Part shown: positions 24,821 through 33,919 of the stretch, piece by piece | How the letters are laid out: each line of letters starts with the position of its first letter | How positions within the stretch are numbered: the stretch's first letter is position 1 | Assembly (NCBI GenBank): GCA_963823895.1 | Contig: CAWGNG010000030.1 | Location: forward strand, 62,001-126,000 | Length of the DNA stretch: 64,000 nucleotides | Direction: 5' to 3' | Origin: G963675935 sp963823895 | GTDB lineage: Bacteria > Planctomycetota > Planctomycetia > Pirellulales > Thermoguttaceae | Translations under genes and position numbers: made by a program | The notes under the pieces: generated by a model | What the model saw: the letters and a program-made list of their open reading frames with translations, nothing else | What the model was told of the DNA's origin: nothing | The model's database searches: none

Positions 24821-26638
24821 TTACCAGAAGATGATGTTCAAGATGATCGTGATTGTCAGCATAATGACGGCCAGGGCCTCGGGTTTGGCGTACCAGTGGA
24901 GATGGTCGTCGCCGGAGAAGCGGTCGGTCAACGAGTAGACCAATCCGCGCAGTTCGTCGTCCGTCTTCTTCCGCTCGGTCAGCAGCGTAATCACGATGGT
25001 GACGACGAAGCAGGCAGTCCAGGCGTAGATGGCCATCCAAAAGTTCTGGGCCATGACGCTGCCGTAGTCATAGACGGACTTTGTCATCGGCCAGTGGTTC
25101 ATTGAGAGCCAGTGGCCGCTCGGTCCAGTCAGGGCGGTATGCAAGGCCGAGGCCCCGGTGCCGGCCAGCAGTCCGAAAAACGCTCCGTGTCCGGTCGTCC
25201 GCTTCCAGAACATGCCCAGCAGGAACGTCGCGAACAGCGGCGCATTGACGAAGCCGAACACCAACTGGATGAAATCCATGATGTTATTGAATCGTGTAGC
25301 CATGTACGCAGCAGCGATACTCACGATGATGCCAAAGATCGTCGCCATGCGGCCCATCCAGAGGTAGTGGGTGTCGCTGCGGTTCGGGGCGATGTAGCTC
25401 TGGTAAATGTCGTAGGTCCAGACGGTATTGAACGCCGTGACGTTGCCCGCCATACCGGACATGAACGAGGCCATCAGCGCGGTCAACCCGAGCCCCAGCA
25501 ATCCGGTGGGAAAGTACTGCACGAGCATCATGGGGATCACCATGTCGTAGTCCAATTCGACTTTACCCTTCTCGTCGGCCTTGTAGTGGCCTTCGTCATC
25601 AATTTTGGGAGGAATCAGGCCGACATAGGGCGCCGCCAGTTTCGACTTGGCGACACTGTTCGCCACCGGCGTTGCGGCGGTTGGGAATACGCCCTCGTGC
25701 GGCTTGGCCACTAATGCGATCATCCCCGGGATGATAACTATCGCGGGAATGAGAATTTTCGGAATCGTGGCGATCACGGGCGTGCGTCGCGCGGCCGACA
25801 TCGACTCGGCCGCCATCGCCCGCTGCACCACGAGGAAGTCGGTACACCAATACCCGAACGCCAAGACGAAACCGAGCCCGGCCACCATGCCAAACCACTC
25901 GACGTGCGTCGGGTTGCTCGTTGAACTACCCATGTTCGCCCAGACGCTGGTCCAGGCAGTCGCCGGGAGGTGTTGCGACACGGCATACTTGGCCAACTGT
26001 GCCTTCAGCCCCGTCCATCCGCCCACGTCGTACAGCCCGAGACATACCAGCGGCAGGAAGCCCATCACGATCAGGAAGAACTGCAGCACTTCGTTGTAAA
26101 TGGCTGAAGTCAATCCGCCGAGGGTGATGTAGACGAGGACGATCGCCGCCGATACCCACAGGCTGACGTTAAAGTCCCAATTCAGTAGCAGTTGCATCAG
26201 TTTCGCCAAGGCGTACATCGAGATGCCCGATTGCAGGACCGTCAGCACTGCGAACGAGACCGCGTTCAGGCCGCGGGTCTTTTCGTCGAATCGCAACTTC
26301 AAGTACTCGGGCACGGATCGGGCCTTCGAGCCGTAGTAGAACGGCATCATGAACACGCCCACGAAAACCATCGCCGCCACCGCCCCCAGCCAGTAGAAAT
26401 GGCAGGTCATCATACCGTACTTCGCCCCGCACGCCCCCATGCCGATCACCTCGTTCGCGCCGAGGTTGGCCGAGACGAACGCTAGCGCGGCGATCCATGC
26501 CGGAATCGAGCGGCCCGACAGGAAGAAGTCGGTGCTCGTCTTCATGTACCGCTTCAATACGAAGCCGATCCCCAGCACAAAGAGCGTATAAATGATGAGG
26601 ATCGAATAGTCGATGTGTCCGAGGCGAATGCTCTCCAT
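24821..26638 (-). CDS. Sodium:solute symporter (SSS family)
   Basis: 605 aa, about 13-14 TM helices. F-F-L-S-G-R-S-I-P-A-W (TM1-2 loop), A-N-L-G-A-N-E and G-G-L-T-S-A-I-Y-N-E-V-L-Q-F-F are SSS marks. Cotransport of an organic solute with Na+ across the inner membrane; the substrate (sugar, amino acid or sialic acid) cannot be fixed. The sialate esterase encoded next door upstream is suggestive of sugar uptake, but this is inference. Confidence 0.9.
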   Translation of the reverse strand: MESIRLGHIDYSILIIYTLFVLGIGFVLKRYMKTSTDFFLSGRSIPAWIAALAFVSANLGANEVIGMGACGAKYGMMTCHFYWLGAVAAMVFVGVFMMPFYYGSKARSVPEYLKLRFDEKTRGLNAVSFAVLTVLQSGISMYALAKLMQLLLNWDFNVSLWVSAAIVLVYITLGGLTSAIYNEVLQFFLIVMGFLPLVCLGLYDVGGWTGLKAQLAKYAVSQHLPATAWTSVWANMGSSTSNPTHVEWFGMVAGLGFVLAFGYWCTDFLVVQRAMAAESMSAARRTPVIATIPKILIPAIVIIPGMIALVAKPHEGVFPTAATPVANSVAKSKLAAPYVGLIPPKIDDEGHYKADEKGKVELDYDMVIPMMLVQYFPTGLLGLGLTALMASFMSGMAGNVTAFNTVWTYDIYQSYIAPNRSDTHYLWMGRMATIFGIIVSIAAAYMATRFNNIMDFIQLVFGFVNAPLFATFLLGMFWKRTTGHGAFFGLLAGTGASALHTALTGPSGHWLSMNHWPMTKSVYDYGSVMAQNFWMAIYAWTACFVVTIVITLLTERKKTDDELRGLVYSLTDRFSGDDHLHWYAKPEALAVIMLTITIILNIIFW

Positions 26639-27310
26639 GGTTGAGCCCTGAGGTATCGAGATTCGTGCGTGAAGGGGCTTTGGCAGCGGCGCGGAGGGCG
26701 CATCCGCCCATTATGCCATGGATTGCCGCCGCCGCAAGTGGATTGGGGGGTGTTTTCCACGAGGTAGGACGATTCTCTCGTGGCTTGCTCAGAGCGACGC
26801 CGTCCAAATAGCCGGGAGCCAACGGCTCCCGGAATGTGCGCGTTTCTGCGGCCGCCCTGCGGAAGCCGTCGGCGGCCGGCTGGGCTACGCAGAACTCGCG
26901 TGATTTCCGGAAAGCAGCGATGCGACTTGAGGTGATTCTCGTTCGGTGTCGTCGGGCCGCACTGCTCCGCCGGCCCTGTGCCGGTGGACAGCCGATTGGC
27001 CGCTACCCCGGGCTGGCGCGAACTGGCATCGCTCCACCGGCCCTGTGCCGATGGGCGAAACGATTGGCCGCCTCGACGGCTCGCGACGCTCAACCACTCG
27101 CTCCACCGGCACGGGGCCGGTGGGGGCGAGGCTTCCAGGTTGGCGCGGCTATAGCGGTCAACCATTCGCTCCGCCGACACGGGGTCGGCGGTGGCGGCTC
27201 GTTCGAACGAAAACCGGATAATTGGGGCGTTCCCGAGACGTCGACTCTTGCGCAGCCCAACTGCCGGCTATTCTTCGGCAAGATGGACCCGCGGGCGATC
27301 AACCCACGGC
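26639..27310. repeat. Intergenic REP cluster: one CCGGGAGCC palindrome and four CCACCGG hairpins
   Basis: No gene seen in 672 bp. A CCGGGAGCC/GGCTCCCGG palindrome lies at 26812-26832. Four GC-rich hairpins follow at about 26967-26987, 27034-27054, 27103-27123 and 27171-27191: the first two have the loop CCCTGTG, the last two its complement orientation (CACGGGG), spaced by 50-70 bp. Confidence 0.75.
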
Positions 27311-28735
27311 TTAGTGTCCTTCCGTCACGCCCTTCCACTGGTCCGTGCGGAACGGCGAGGCCGGCAGGCCCTCCTTGTTGGCCAGATTGGGCGTGGCGTC
27401 GTCGCGCCAGGCGAAACGCACTGCCTCGGGCTGGGCCAGTTTGTCGCTGTGGACGACGATCGAATCGCCGTCGATGGTAGCCACGGCCGGCACGAATTTC
27501 TGGTCGGCCGCGGCGATGGTGAAGTCGCTCAGCGGCTTGCCGTTGCGGCTGATCAGACCGCCGCCGACATGGTCGAATTCGATGCGGATTTTATCCCCCT
27601 CGACCGTCATCGACTTGTAAATCGGGCCGGAATAGACGAGTTTGCGTCCATAAACGTTTGCCAACGCCCAAAGGGCCAACCGCTTGCCCACGTCCTGCTT
27701 GTTCGTCGGATGGATGTTGTTCAGGTCGCCGGCGATGTCGGTGGTGACGGCCATGCCGGTGTTGGGCGTCGACTTCAGCGTCAGCAATTGCGCCTCCCAC
27801 AACTCGGGGCAGCACGCCGGGTCGGCGCCGCCGTTGTGATAATTGAACGGAGCGAGCTGCACGAAGAGGAAGGGGAAATCTCCCTCGCCCCAGTCGGCCC
27901 GCCAGTTGGCGATCATCGCCGGAAAGAGCGTGCGGTATCGGTAGGCCGCGCCGACGTTGGCCTCGCCCTGATACCAGATCGCGCCGCGGATGGCGTAAGG
28001 GATCAGCGGGGCGATCATGGCGTTGTAAAGGCACGACGCTTCGCCCTGGGCCAGCGGCTTGAGCGCCGGATTCGCCTCCAGGGCCTTGCGACTCGTCCAG
28101 AACTCGGCGGGCGTGCCGCCCCACGAGGTGTGGATCAGGCCGATCGGCACCTTCAGTTCTTTATACAATTGGCGGCCGAAGAAGTAGGCCGTGGCCGAGA
28201 ATCCGCCCCAGCCGCCCGTGCCGACGGTCTTCGGAGAGCAGGGTGCCCACTTGCCCTTCACGTCGGTCGCCGGTTGCGCTGCCTTGACCTTTTCGACGGT
28301 GAACAAGCGGATGTCCGGATACTTTGCGGCGGCGATCTCCTTGGCGGCGTTGTTGCAGCCGCCGACGCCCATTTCCATGTTCGACTGGCCGGAGCAGACC
28401 CAGACCTCGCCGACCAGGATGTTCTTCAGGGTGATCTTCTTTCCGGTCGAACCTGCGACGGTCATGGTAAGCGGTCGGCCGACGGCGAGCTTGTCGAGGG
28501 TGACCTTCCAGCGGCCGTCCTCGCCGGCTTGCGCCACGTGCTTTTGCCCGGCCACGGTCACGGTGACCTCTTCCCCCTTGTCGGCCCAGCCCCAGACGGG
28601 CACGGTCTGGCCGCGCTGCAAAACCATGTTGTCGCCGAACACCGCCGGCAGTTTCACCGCCGCTTGGGCGGCCGTAACCGCGAGAACCACAAGGATGCAA
28701 ATTACAAGGACTCGCGCAAAGTTTCTGGAAAGCAT
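27311..28735 (-). CDS. Sialate O-acetylesterase family protein, secreted
   Basis: 474 aa with signal peptide (V-L-V-I-C-I-L-V-V-L-A-V-T-A-A-Q-A). After a beta domain, the SGNH-type catalytic Ser is in V-W-V-C-S-G-Q-S-N-M-E and the Asp/His pair in N-N-I-H-P-T-N-K-Q-D-V-G-K-R-L. Y-Q-G-E-A-N is the family block III. Releases acetyl groups from sialic acid or other sugars in the periplasm. Common in planctomycete glycan use. Confidence 0.9.
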   Translation of the reverse strand: MLSRNFARVLVICILVVLAVTAAQAAVKLPAVFGDNMVLQRGQTVPVWGWADKGEEVTVTVAGQKHVAQAGEDGRWKVTLDKLAVGRPLTMTVAGSTGKKITLKNILVGEVWVCSGQSNMEMGVGGCNNAAKEIAAAKYPDIRLFTVEKVKAAQPATDVKGKWAPCSPKTVGTGGWGGFSATAYFFGRQLYKELKVPIGLIHTSWGGTPAEFWTSRKALEANPALKPLAQGEASCLYNAMIAPLIPYAIRGAIWYQGEANVGAAYRYRTLFPAMIANWRADWGEGDFPFLFVQLAPFNYHNGGADPACCPELWEAQLLTLKSTPNTGMAVTTDIAGDLNNIHPTNKQDVGKRLALWALANVYGRKLVYSGPIYKSMTVEGDKIRIEFDHVGGGLISRNGKPLSDFTIAAADQKFVPAVATIDGDSIVVHSDKLAQPEAVRFAWRDDATPNLANKEGLPASPFRTDQWKGVTEGH

Positions 28736-28812
28736 GATGATCTCCTGATTTGACGACCAACGAATGACGGAAGACGCGTTCTGATTGTCAGATTGTCGCT
28801 GTGCAAAAATAG

Positions 28813-28833
28813 CCGGGAGTCAACGACTCCCGG
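28813..28833. repeat. CCGGGAGTC palindrome
   Basis: CCGGGAGTC AAC GACTCCCGG. Sister of 26812-26832, with compensating base changes in both arms (GCC/GGC versus GTC/GAC) and the same flanks (ATAG before, TGTGC after), which suggests the stem is conserved as structure. Confidence 0.8.
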
Positions 28834-28894
28834 ATTGTGCTCGGACCACGGAGCGGTTTCTTTGGTTTCTTGCGCAGCCGCAAGCGGCTCTCCT

Positions 28895-29749
28895 CTATTC
28901 CTTGATTCCCTTTCTGCCCTCGCCGCGCTGGATGATCTCCCACGCCTCGGCGGCGGTTTCCGCGTAGCCGACCAGATCAAGGTCTTCGTCGGCGATCGTT
29001 CCCTGGTCGGCGAGGAATTGGAAGTCGACCGCGTGTTGCCAATACTCGCGGCCGAACAGCACGATTGGAATCGCCTGCATCCGCCCGGTCTGGCGGAGCG
29101 TGAGGGCGTCGAACAGTTCGTCGAAGGTGCCGAAGCCGCCGGGAAAGGCCACCAACGCCTTCGCCCGCAGCAGGAAGTGCAACTTCCGCATGGCGAAGTA
29201 GTGGAACTGAAAGCACAACTCGGGCGTGATGTACGGATTCGGTTGTTGCTCGTGCGGCAGGCGGATGTTCAGGCCGACCGACTTGGCCCCGACGTCATGG
29301 GCGCCGCGGTTGGCCGCCTCCATGATGCCCGGCCCGCCGCCGGTGACCATCACGTTCTCGCCGTGCAACGCCAACTCCTTCGATTCGCCGGCGACCAGCC
29401 GGGCGAACTCGCGGGCGGCGTCGTAGTAGCGGCTTCGCTGCAAGAGGTTCTTCGCCTGCATCACTGCCCGCTGCCGGGGCCCATCGTTGGGCGCCGCCGC
29501 CAAGTCCTTCTCGGCCTGATCGAGCCGGCGCTGCGCCGCGGACGGCTCGATGATCCGCGTGCTGCCGAAGACGACGATCGTCGAGCAGATGCCGTTTTCC
29601 CGCAGGTACAACTCCGGCTTGAGAAACTCCAACTCGATCCGCGCCGCCCGCATCTCCGGCCGCAACAGAAAATCGACGTCCTTGTAGGCCACGCGATAAC
29701 TGGGCGACGCAAGGGTCTTCGAGAGATTGACGGCGGGATCGTCGGTCAT
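28895..29749 (-). CDS. LOG family protein (TIGR00730; putative nucleotide 5'-monophosphate phosphoribohydrolase)
   Basis: 284 aa. V-V-F-G-S-T-R-I, V-T-G-G-G-P-G-I-M-E-A-A-N-R-G-A and the catalytic block P-G-G-F-G-T-F-D-E-L-F-D-A-L-T form the Rossmann-fold active site of the LOG/Ppn family, which cleaves N-glycosidic bonds of nucleotide monophosphates. N-terminal 60 residues are an extension relative to short LOG proteins, usual for the longer TIGR00730 group. Confidence 0.88.
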   Translation of the reverse strand: MTDDPAVNLSKTLASPSYRVAYKDVDFLLRPEMRAARIELEFLKPELYLRENGICSTIVVFGSTRIIEPSAAQRRLDQAEKDLAAAPNDGPRQRAVMQAKNLLQRSRYYDAAREFARLVAGESKELALHGENVMVTGGGPGIMEAANRGAHDVGAKSVGLNIRLPHEQQPNPYITPELCFQFHYFAMRKLHFLLRAKALVAFPGGFGTFDELFDALTLRQTGRMQAIPIVLFGREYWQHAVDFQFLADQGTIADEDLDLVGYAETAAEAWEIIQRGEGRKGIKE

Positions 29750-29823
29750 GGCGGGATTCTGCTCGGGGCAAGCTCCCGAATTCTACCACACCCAGATGGC
29801 GAAACAAGCTCACTCAAGGAACC

Positions 29824-30082
29824 GGGGGCGGCAAGAATTCTTGGCAGGGAGTTTTGGGGCCGAAGGCCCTGCGGTTCGCCCAGCCCAGGGCACCGCCCTG
29901 GGGAACGGGAGGCGGCAGGTCCGAGTATCGGCCCAACGGGCCAACGATTCGATGAACGGTTGGCCCGTTGGGCCGACAACGTCGTTCTCTTGCACCTCTG
30001 CCACCCAGGGCGATGCCCTGGGCTGGGCGAAGCGTGCTCCTTCGGAGCAATTGCGACCTCACCAGCAAACCTTGCCGCACCT
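29824..30082. mobile_element. 259-bp MITE-like element, copy 1, with 8-bp target duplication
   Basis: Bounded by direct repeats AAGGAACC at 29816-29823 and 30083-30090. Ends carry GCGGCAAG (29828) and CTTGCCGC (30071-30078) as inverted repeats. Inside are stacked hairpins, e.g. CGGCCCAACGGGCCAAC arms around 29931-29975 and two CCCAGGGC/GCCCTGGG stems. An inverted copy of the same length is at 43858-44116. It inserted on the stop codon of the prepilin peptidase. Confidence 0.9.
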
Positions 30083-30845
30083 AAGGAACCAGCAGCCAGG
30101 CGAGCGTAGCGATCAGCAGCCACACGCTCGGGGGGGCATTGATCCGCGGCTCGCCACGGCCGGCAAACAACAGCAAGACCCAAACGGCAACGCTGACCAC
30201 CGCCACCGCAGTCAGCGCCTGCCACCCCAACACCGGCCCGATACCGAGCAAGCCGAGCGGCAGGCCGGTGCCGGGCGATGCGATGGCGGAAGCGTCTCGG
30301 CCGCGCATTTTCCGCAATGCCAGGTAAAGAAGCCAAACTGCTCCCACCGCAACCACGCCCGCCGCCAACCCTACCCAAGCATTGAGTCGGTCGATCGGCG
30401 GCCCGATCAGCGACTCGGCAGCGCCCACAAGCAGCACCGGTACAAACAGTCCCGGCGGCGGGCTATTCCCATCGACTTCGATCAACGCCGAACACAACAG
30501 CGTGCAGAGCAAGACGACATGGCAAGGATACCCGGCCGCCAGCGGATTCTCGTCCACCGCCAACACCGCGAACATCGCCGCCGTGAACGCCTCCACCAGC
30601 GGATAGCGAATCGGAATCCAGCAGTGGCAGTGCCGGCAACGCCCGCCGAGCATGATCCAGCCGAAGACCGGCACATTGTCGTACCAGCGGATCGGCTCCT
30701 TGCACTGCGGGCAATGCGAAGGGGGAGAAATCAGACTGAGCCCATGCGGCAAACGATAGACGACAACGTTCAAGAAACTCCCAACCGCCCCGCCAAACGC
30801 GGCCGCAAAAAACACGAGCAACCAGTGAGCGGCGTCGAGCGGCAT
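30081..30845 (-). CDS. Prepilin peptidase (A24 family), second catalytic Asp apparently absent
   Basis: 254 aa integral membrane protein. N-terminal G-S-F-L-N-V-V-V-Y-R-L-P and the zinc motif C-P-Q-C...C-R-H-C are typical of PilD/GspO enzymes that cut and methylate type IV prepilins. The first Asp is in A-L-I-E-V-D-G; the second motif G-x-G-D-V seems to read G-T-G-L-P-L at about residue 195, so peptidase activity is doubtful. The stop codon TAG is completed by the MITE (native TGA lies on its far side), leaving the protein end L-V-P unchanged. Confidence 0.82.
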   Translation of the reverse strand: MPLDAAHWLLVFFAAAFGGAVGSFLNVVVYRLPHGLSLISPPSHCPQCKEPIRWYDNVPVFGWIMLGGRCRHCHCWIPIRYPLVEAFTAAMFAVLAVDENPLAAGYPCHVVLLCTLLCSALIEVDGNSPPPGLFVPVLLVGAAESLIGPPIDRLNAWVGLAAGVVAVGAVWLLYLALRKMRGRDASAIASPGTGLPLGLLGIGPVLGWQALTAVAVVSVAVWVLLLFAGRGEPRINAPPSVWLLIATLAWLLVP

Positions 30846-30950
30846 GGGGGAGGAGGGGCTAGGGGCCAGGGGTCAGGGATCAGGGATCAGGGAAGAATGC
30901 TGTTTTACACTCCGTAAACCGCTTGCGGTTTCGCACGCACCGCCGACCGA
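30846..30950. repeat. Composite repeat: GGGGCTAG/GGGATCA words plus conserved 55-bp tail
   Basis: GGGGCTAGGGGCC and GGGATCAGGG words lead into a unique-looking tail (GGGAAGAATG... to ...AACCGCTTGCGG). The whole unit recurs in reverse complement at 57365-57460, also next to a gene end. Confidence 0.75.
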
Positions 30951-30972
30951 TGAAAACCGCGGGAACGACACA

Positions 30973-31875
30973 TTAGAAGCTTAGCATCTTCTTATACTCT
31001 TCCATTCGCCGGTCGAGGTCTTCCCGCTTGATCTGCCGCAGGCGGTCGAGGCTGAAATCTTCGACGGTGAAACTGGCGGTCAGCGTGCCGTAGGCCAGGG
31101 CGGTTTTCAGCGTTTTGGGATCGAAATTGCCGCGTTCGGCCAGGTAGCCCATCATTCCGCCGGCGAAACTATCGCCCGCCCCGGTCGGATCGACGACCCT
31201 GGGCGTGGGATAGGCCGGCAGCACGTAGGTTTCGTGCTGGCCGAAGAACATCGCCCCGTGCTCCCCCTTCTTCAGCACAACGAAGCTCGGGCCCATTTCG
31301 CGGATCGCATTGCCGGCGCGGACGAGGTTGTCGTCGCCCGTTAAGAGTTTCGCTTCGCTGTCGTTAATAACCAGGCCGTCGATCCGCTTCAATAGTCGCC
31401 GCAGTTCGTCGGGCTCGGTGCGGATGTAATGGTCCATCGTGTCGGCCACGGTCAGCGACGCCCCGGGGCACTGATCGAGCACCTTCATCTGCAACAGCGG
31501 CGAGCCGTTGGCCAAAAAGAGGAACTTCGCCCGGCGGTAGCTCTCGGGCAGGACGGGATTGAAGCCCGCCAGCACGTTTAATTGCAGGTCGAGCGTCTCG
31601 CGGTCGTTCATATTCGGCAGGTACTTGCCGCGCCAGCGAAAGGTTTTTTCGCCCGGCACCACTTGCAGCGCCGCCGTATCGATGCCGCGCGCCCGCAGCA
31701 TGGCCGTATTCTCCGCTGGCCAGTCCTCCCCCACCACTCCGGCCAACCGCACGCTGGTGAAGAAGCTGGCCGCATAGGAGAAGAACACCGCCGACCCACC
31801 CAGCACGTTCTCGCGCTTTTCGGTGGGCGTTTCCACGCTGTCCAAGGCTACGGAACCGACAACGCATAATGGCAT
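30973..31875 (-). CDS. PfkB family carbohydrate/nucleoside kinase
   Basis: 300 aa. G-S-V-A-L-D near the N-terminus, G-G-S-A-V-F-F-S-Y substrate lid, and the ATP/anion-hole signature D-P-T-G-A-G-D-S-F-A-G-G near residue 225 are intact. The sequence resembles the adenosine-kinase/ribokinase-like group; substrate not determinable. Single gene with 97 bp to the upstream prepilin peptidase region. Confidence 0.88.
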   Translation of the reverse strand: MPLCVVGSVALDSVETPTEKRENVLGGSAVFFSYAASFFTSVRLAGVVGEDWPAENTAMLRARGIDTAALQVVPGEKTFRWRGKYLPNMNDRETLDLQLNVLAGFNPVLPESYRRAKFLFLANGSPLLQMKVLDQCPGASLTVADTMDHYIRTEPDELRRLLKRIDGLVINDSEAKLLTGDDNLVRAGNAIREMGPSFVVLKKGEHGAMFFGQHETYVLPAYPTPRVVDPTGAGDSFAGGMMGYLAERGNFDPKTLKTALAYGTLTASFTVEDFSLDRLRQIKREDLDRRMEEYKKMLSF

Positions 31876-31958
31876 GAATTGTCTCTCCTCGGACCGGCCT
31901 TCTGGCGAAGGCGGGCGAAAGGCGGTGAACCCGTTTGGGAGTCTATTTTACTAGATAC

Positions 31959-31987
31959 TTGCAGTCGAGGGAATCGGTCGTGATAAT
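31959..31987 (+). promoter_or_regulatory. Promoter candidate for the 32076 gene
   Basis: TTGCAG (31959-31964), 17-bp spacer, GATAAT (31982-31987); a CAGGGAG ribosome site lies just before ATG 32076. Confidence 0.5.
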
Positions 31988-32075
31988 AGGGGGTGTGTTG
32001 TAGTCACAATGCCGACGGCCTGAACGGCAACGGGCCACGGCTCCATTCTTTCCTCTGGAACAGGGAGATGTCGCC

Positions 32076-33322
32076 ATGAAACGCCTATTGCGACTTGCGG
32101 TTGTGTTTGGAGTGGTTTTTTGCAGTCTGCCCGCGCTCGCGAAAACCCCGAAGCCCCAGGCAAAAACACCGATTGCCACGGACGACAGCGACCAGGAGCC
32201 GCCACTGGTGCTGAAGGTCTATGACGTCAGCGATGTCCAGTTGGCGGTTGCCGGACCTTCAAGAGGGATCGATGACATGGACGGAACCGGCTCGGCCTAC
32301 GGAGAAAGTATCTTTCCACAACCCGGTTCGCTTCCTGGCCCCGCGCCGTACAACCCCCGTGCGCTGACGAACGGCAGCAACATGGAGTTGCCGGATGCCC
32401 GTGATCCGATTGAGCAACTCCGCGATGCAATCAATGCGCTCATCTTGGGACCAGATAGCGTCGACAACAACGGACGGTCGGACATCCACGTTCTCGGCGA
32501 AGTCCTTGCCGTCTCCGCCACCGAAAAGAACCACCGGCAGATTGCCGCATTTCTCGACGCCCTTCGCCAACATGCGGCGACACGGAAAGTGGTCGCAGTC
32601 GAAGTGCATTGGTTGTGGCTCACCGAGGAGCAGTTAAAGTCGCTGGTCCCATCCAACGCGGGCGGCGACCGTGCCACTGTTTGCCTGAACGTGGACGAGA
32701 CGACGTGGCACCGGCTCGCTAAGGAGCGCGCGAAAGAAGACAGCGAATTGCGGCCCGGATACCATGCGGCGGTGACCTGCATGAATGGGCAAACCGTATT
32801 GGCCAGCGGGGGCTCGCAGAAACGGTTCATCTCGACGATGATCCCGGTCGTCGGCGACGCCGTGCCCTCGGTTGCTTCGCCGGCCAATCCTCCCTCAACT
32901 TCGCCACAACAATCGTCCCCGTCTACCGGCTATCAACCTGTCATAACCACTATTCAAGAAGGCGCTGCTGTTCAGTTGAAGCCGATCGTCTGTGGCGACC
33001 ACGTGCTGCTGGACATCCGCGCCGCGCAATCGAGGTGCAAAAGTCCGACAACAGCGCGCCTGCCGCTCGCCAACCGAGTGATTCGCGAATGGTGGCCGAT
33101 CGTCAAGCGGGGGCGGTGCGCGAATTGGCCGTGGCCGTCGAGCGGCCCGTCGTGTTGAACTATCGCGTCGACACGACCCTGCGGGTGCCGTTCGGGCATC
33201 GCGTGTTGGTGGGCGGCATCACCCGCAGCGCCGAACCGGACAACGGCGAACCGAATCTTTATGTGTTCGTCGAGGTATCAATCGTCGCTCCGCCATCCAC
33301 ATCGCCGGCGCACAAGCGGTGA
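32076..33322 (+). CDS. Secreted hypothetical protein, one apparent frameshift near 33025
   Basis: Signal peptide in residues 1-22 (L-R-L-A-V-V-F-G-V-V-F-C-S-L-P-A-L-A). The body has N-H-R-Q-I-A-A-F-L-D-A-L-R-Q-H-A, reminiscent of secretin short domains, and the C-terminal strands V-L-N-Y-R-V-D-T-T-L-R-V-P...N-L-Y-V-F-V-E-V. These last are one base out of register with the first frame, which would stop at 33158; correction gives about 414 aa ending 33322. It overlaps the 3' end of a convergent gene by 64 bp. No named family recognised. Confidence 0.65.
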
Positions 33323-33594
33323 CTTAGACAGCGACGATCAACGCCGAATTGATAACGTACCGATTCTTCGCTTCGATGAAGAATCGAATCCGACATTTCG
33401 GGCGTCAGGCCCGCGTTGGCGGCCTCTTGGCTCATGGCATCCATGACGGTTGCTAGGGACTCGCTCGACTTGAGAAATTCCGCAAGCTGCAAGCCCACCA
33501 ACAGGTCGAGTTTGCAGCGATCTTCCTCGGACGCGGCACGATACGCTCTCGCCACCTCCGGGTTCACGCGGATGACGATCGTCTCCGTATTCAC
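33259..33594 (-). CDS. Small antitoxin-like protein (ribbon-helix-helix style N-terminus)
   Basis: 111 aa. M-N-T-E-T-I-V-I-R-V-N-P-E-V-A-R-A-Y-R-A-A and G-L-T-P-E-M-S-D-S-I-L resemble small antitoxin-type proteins whose normal end is near L-T-P-E-I-L-E-S-I-L; the last 30 residues run into the convergent gene and look like a read-through tail. Its start overlaps the preceding gene by 4 bp. Partner toxin not recognised. Confidence 0.6.
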   Translation of the reverse strand: MNTETIVIRVNPEVARAYRAASEEDRCKLDLLVGLQLAEFLKSSESLATVMDAMSQEAANAGLTPEMSDSILHRSEESVRYQFGVDRRCLSHRLCAGDVDGGATIDTSTNT

Positions 33595-33818
33595 GATTGC
33601 CCCATCAAATCGCCGATAAACTGACCGACGCCTTCGTGGTCGAACAGAACGGGCACGCCCCCTGCGCCGATGTAAACGGCAACGCCGTCGCGGACTACTA
33701 AAGCATCGGGATGGTCCACCTCGAAGCGGTCTCCGTTGACCAACGCCACGGCAAACGGTCGATAGGGCGTTCGACCCTTAAGCGTCTTCAAAATATGATC
33801 GAAGTTCTCTACTTGCAT
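33591..33818 (-). CDS. Small conserved hypothetical protein upstream of the antitoxin-like gene
   Basis: 75 aa from ATG 33818 with a GGAAG ribosome site. L-K-G-R-T-P-Y-R-P-F-A-V-A-L-V-N-G-D-R-F-E-V-D-H-P-D-A-L-V-V-R is a pattern seen in many short planctomycete proteins (P-F-x-V-x-L-x-D-G-x-x-x-x-V-x-H-P). Not a known toxin. Coupled by ATGA to the next gene. Confidence 0.65.
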   Translation of the reverse strand: MQVENFDHILKTLKGRTPYRPFAVALVNGDRFEVDHPDALVVRDGVAVYIGAGGVPVLFDHEGVGQFIGDLMGQS

Positions 33819-33919
33819 CGGATCATCTTCCTTCTTTGCTGGCTGGAAATCCCAGCCCGATGACATTATACCTTGAACGATGAACCCGAACAACCGAGCC
33901 GCAGTAGCCACCCCATCGG

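Noticed and set aside
26967..27191. Hairpin array considered as CRISPR or tRNA cluster
   Set aside because: Units are short, alternate in orientation and show no tRNA fold.
27191..28753. 520-aa plus-strand open frame
   Set aside because: Antisense of the esterase, which has signal peptide and catalytic motifs.
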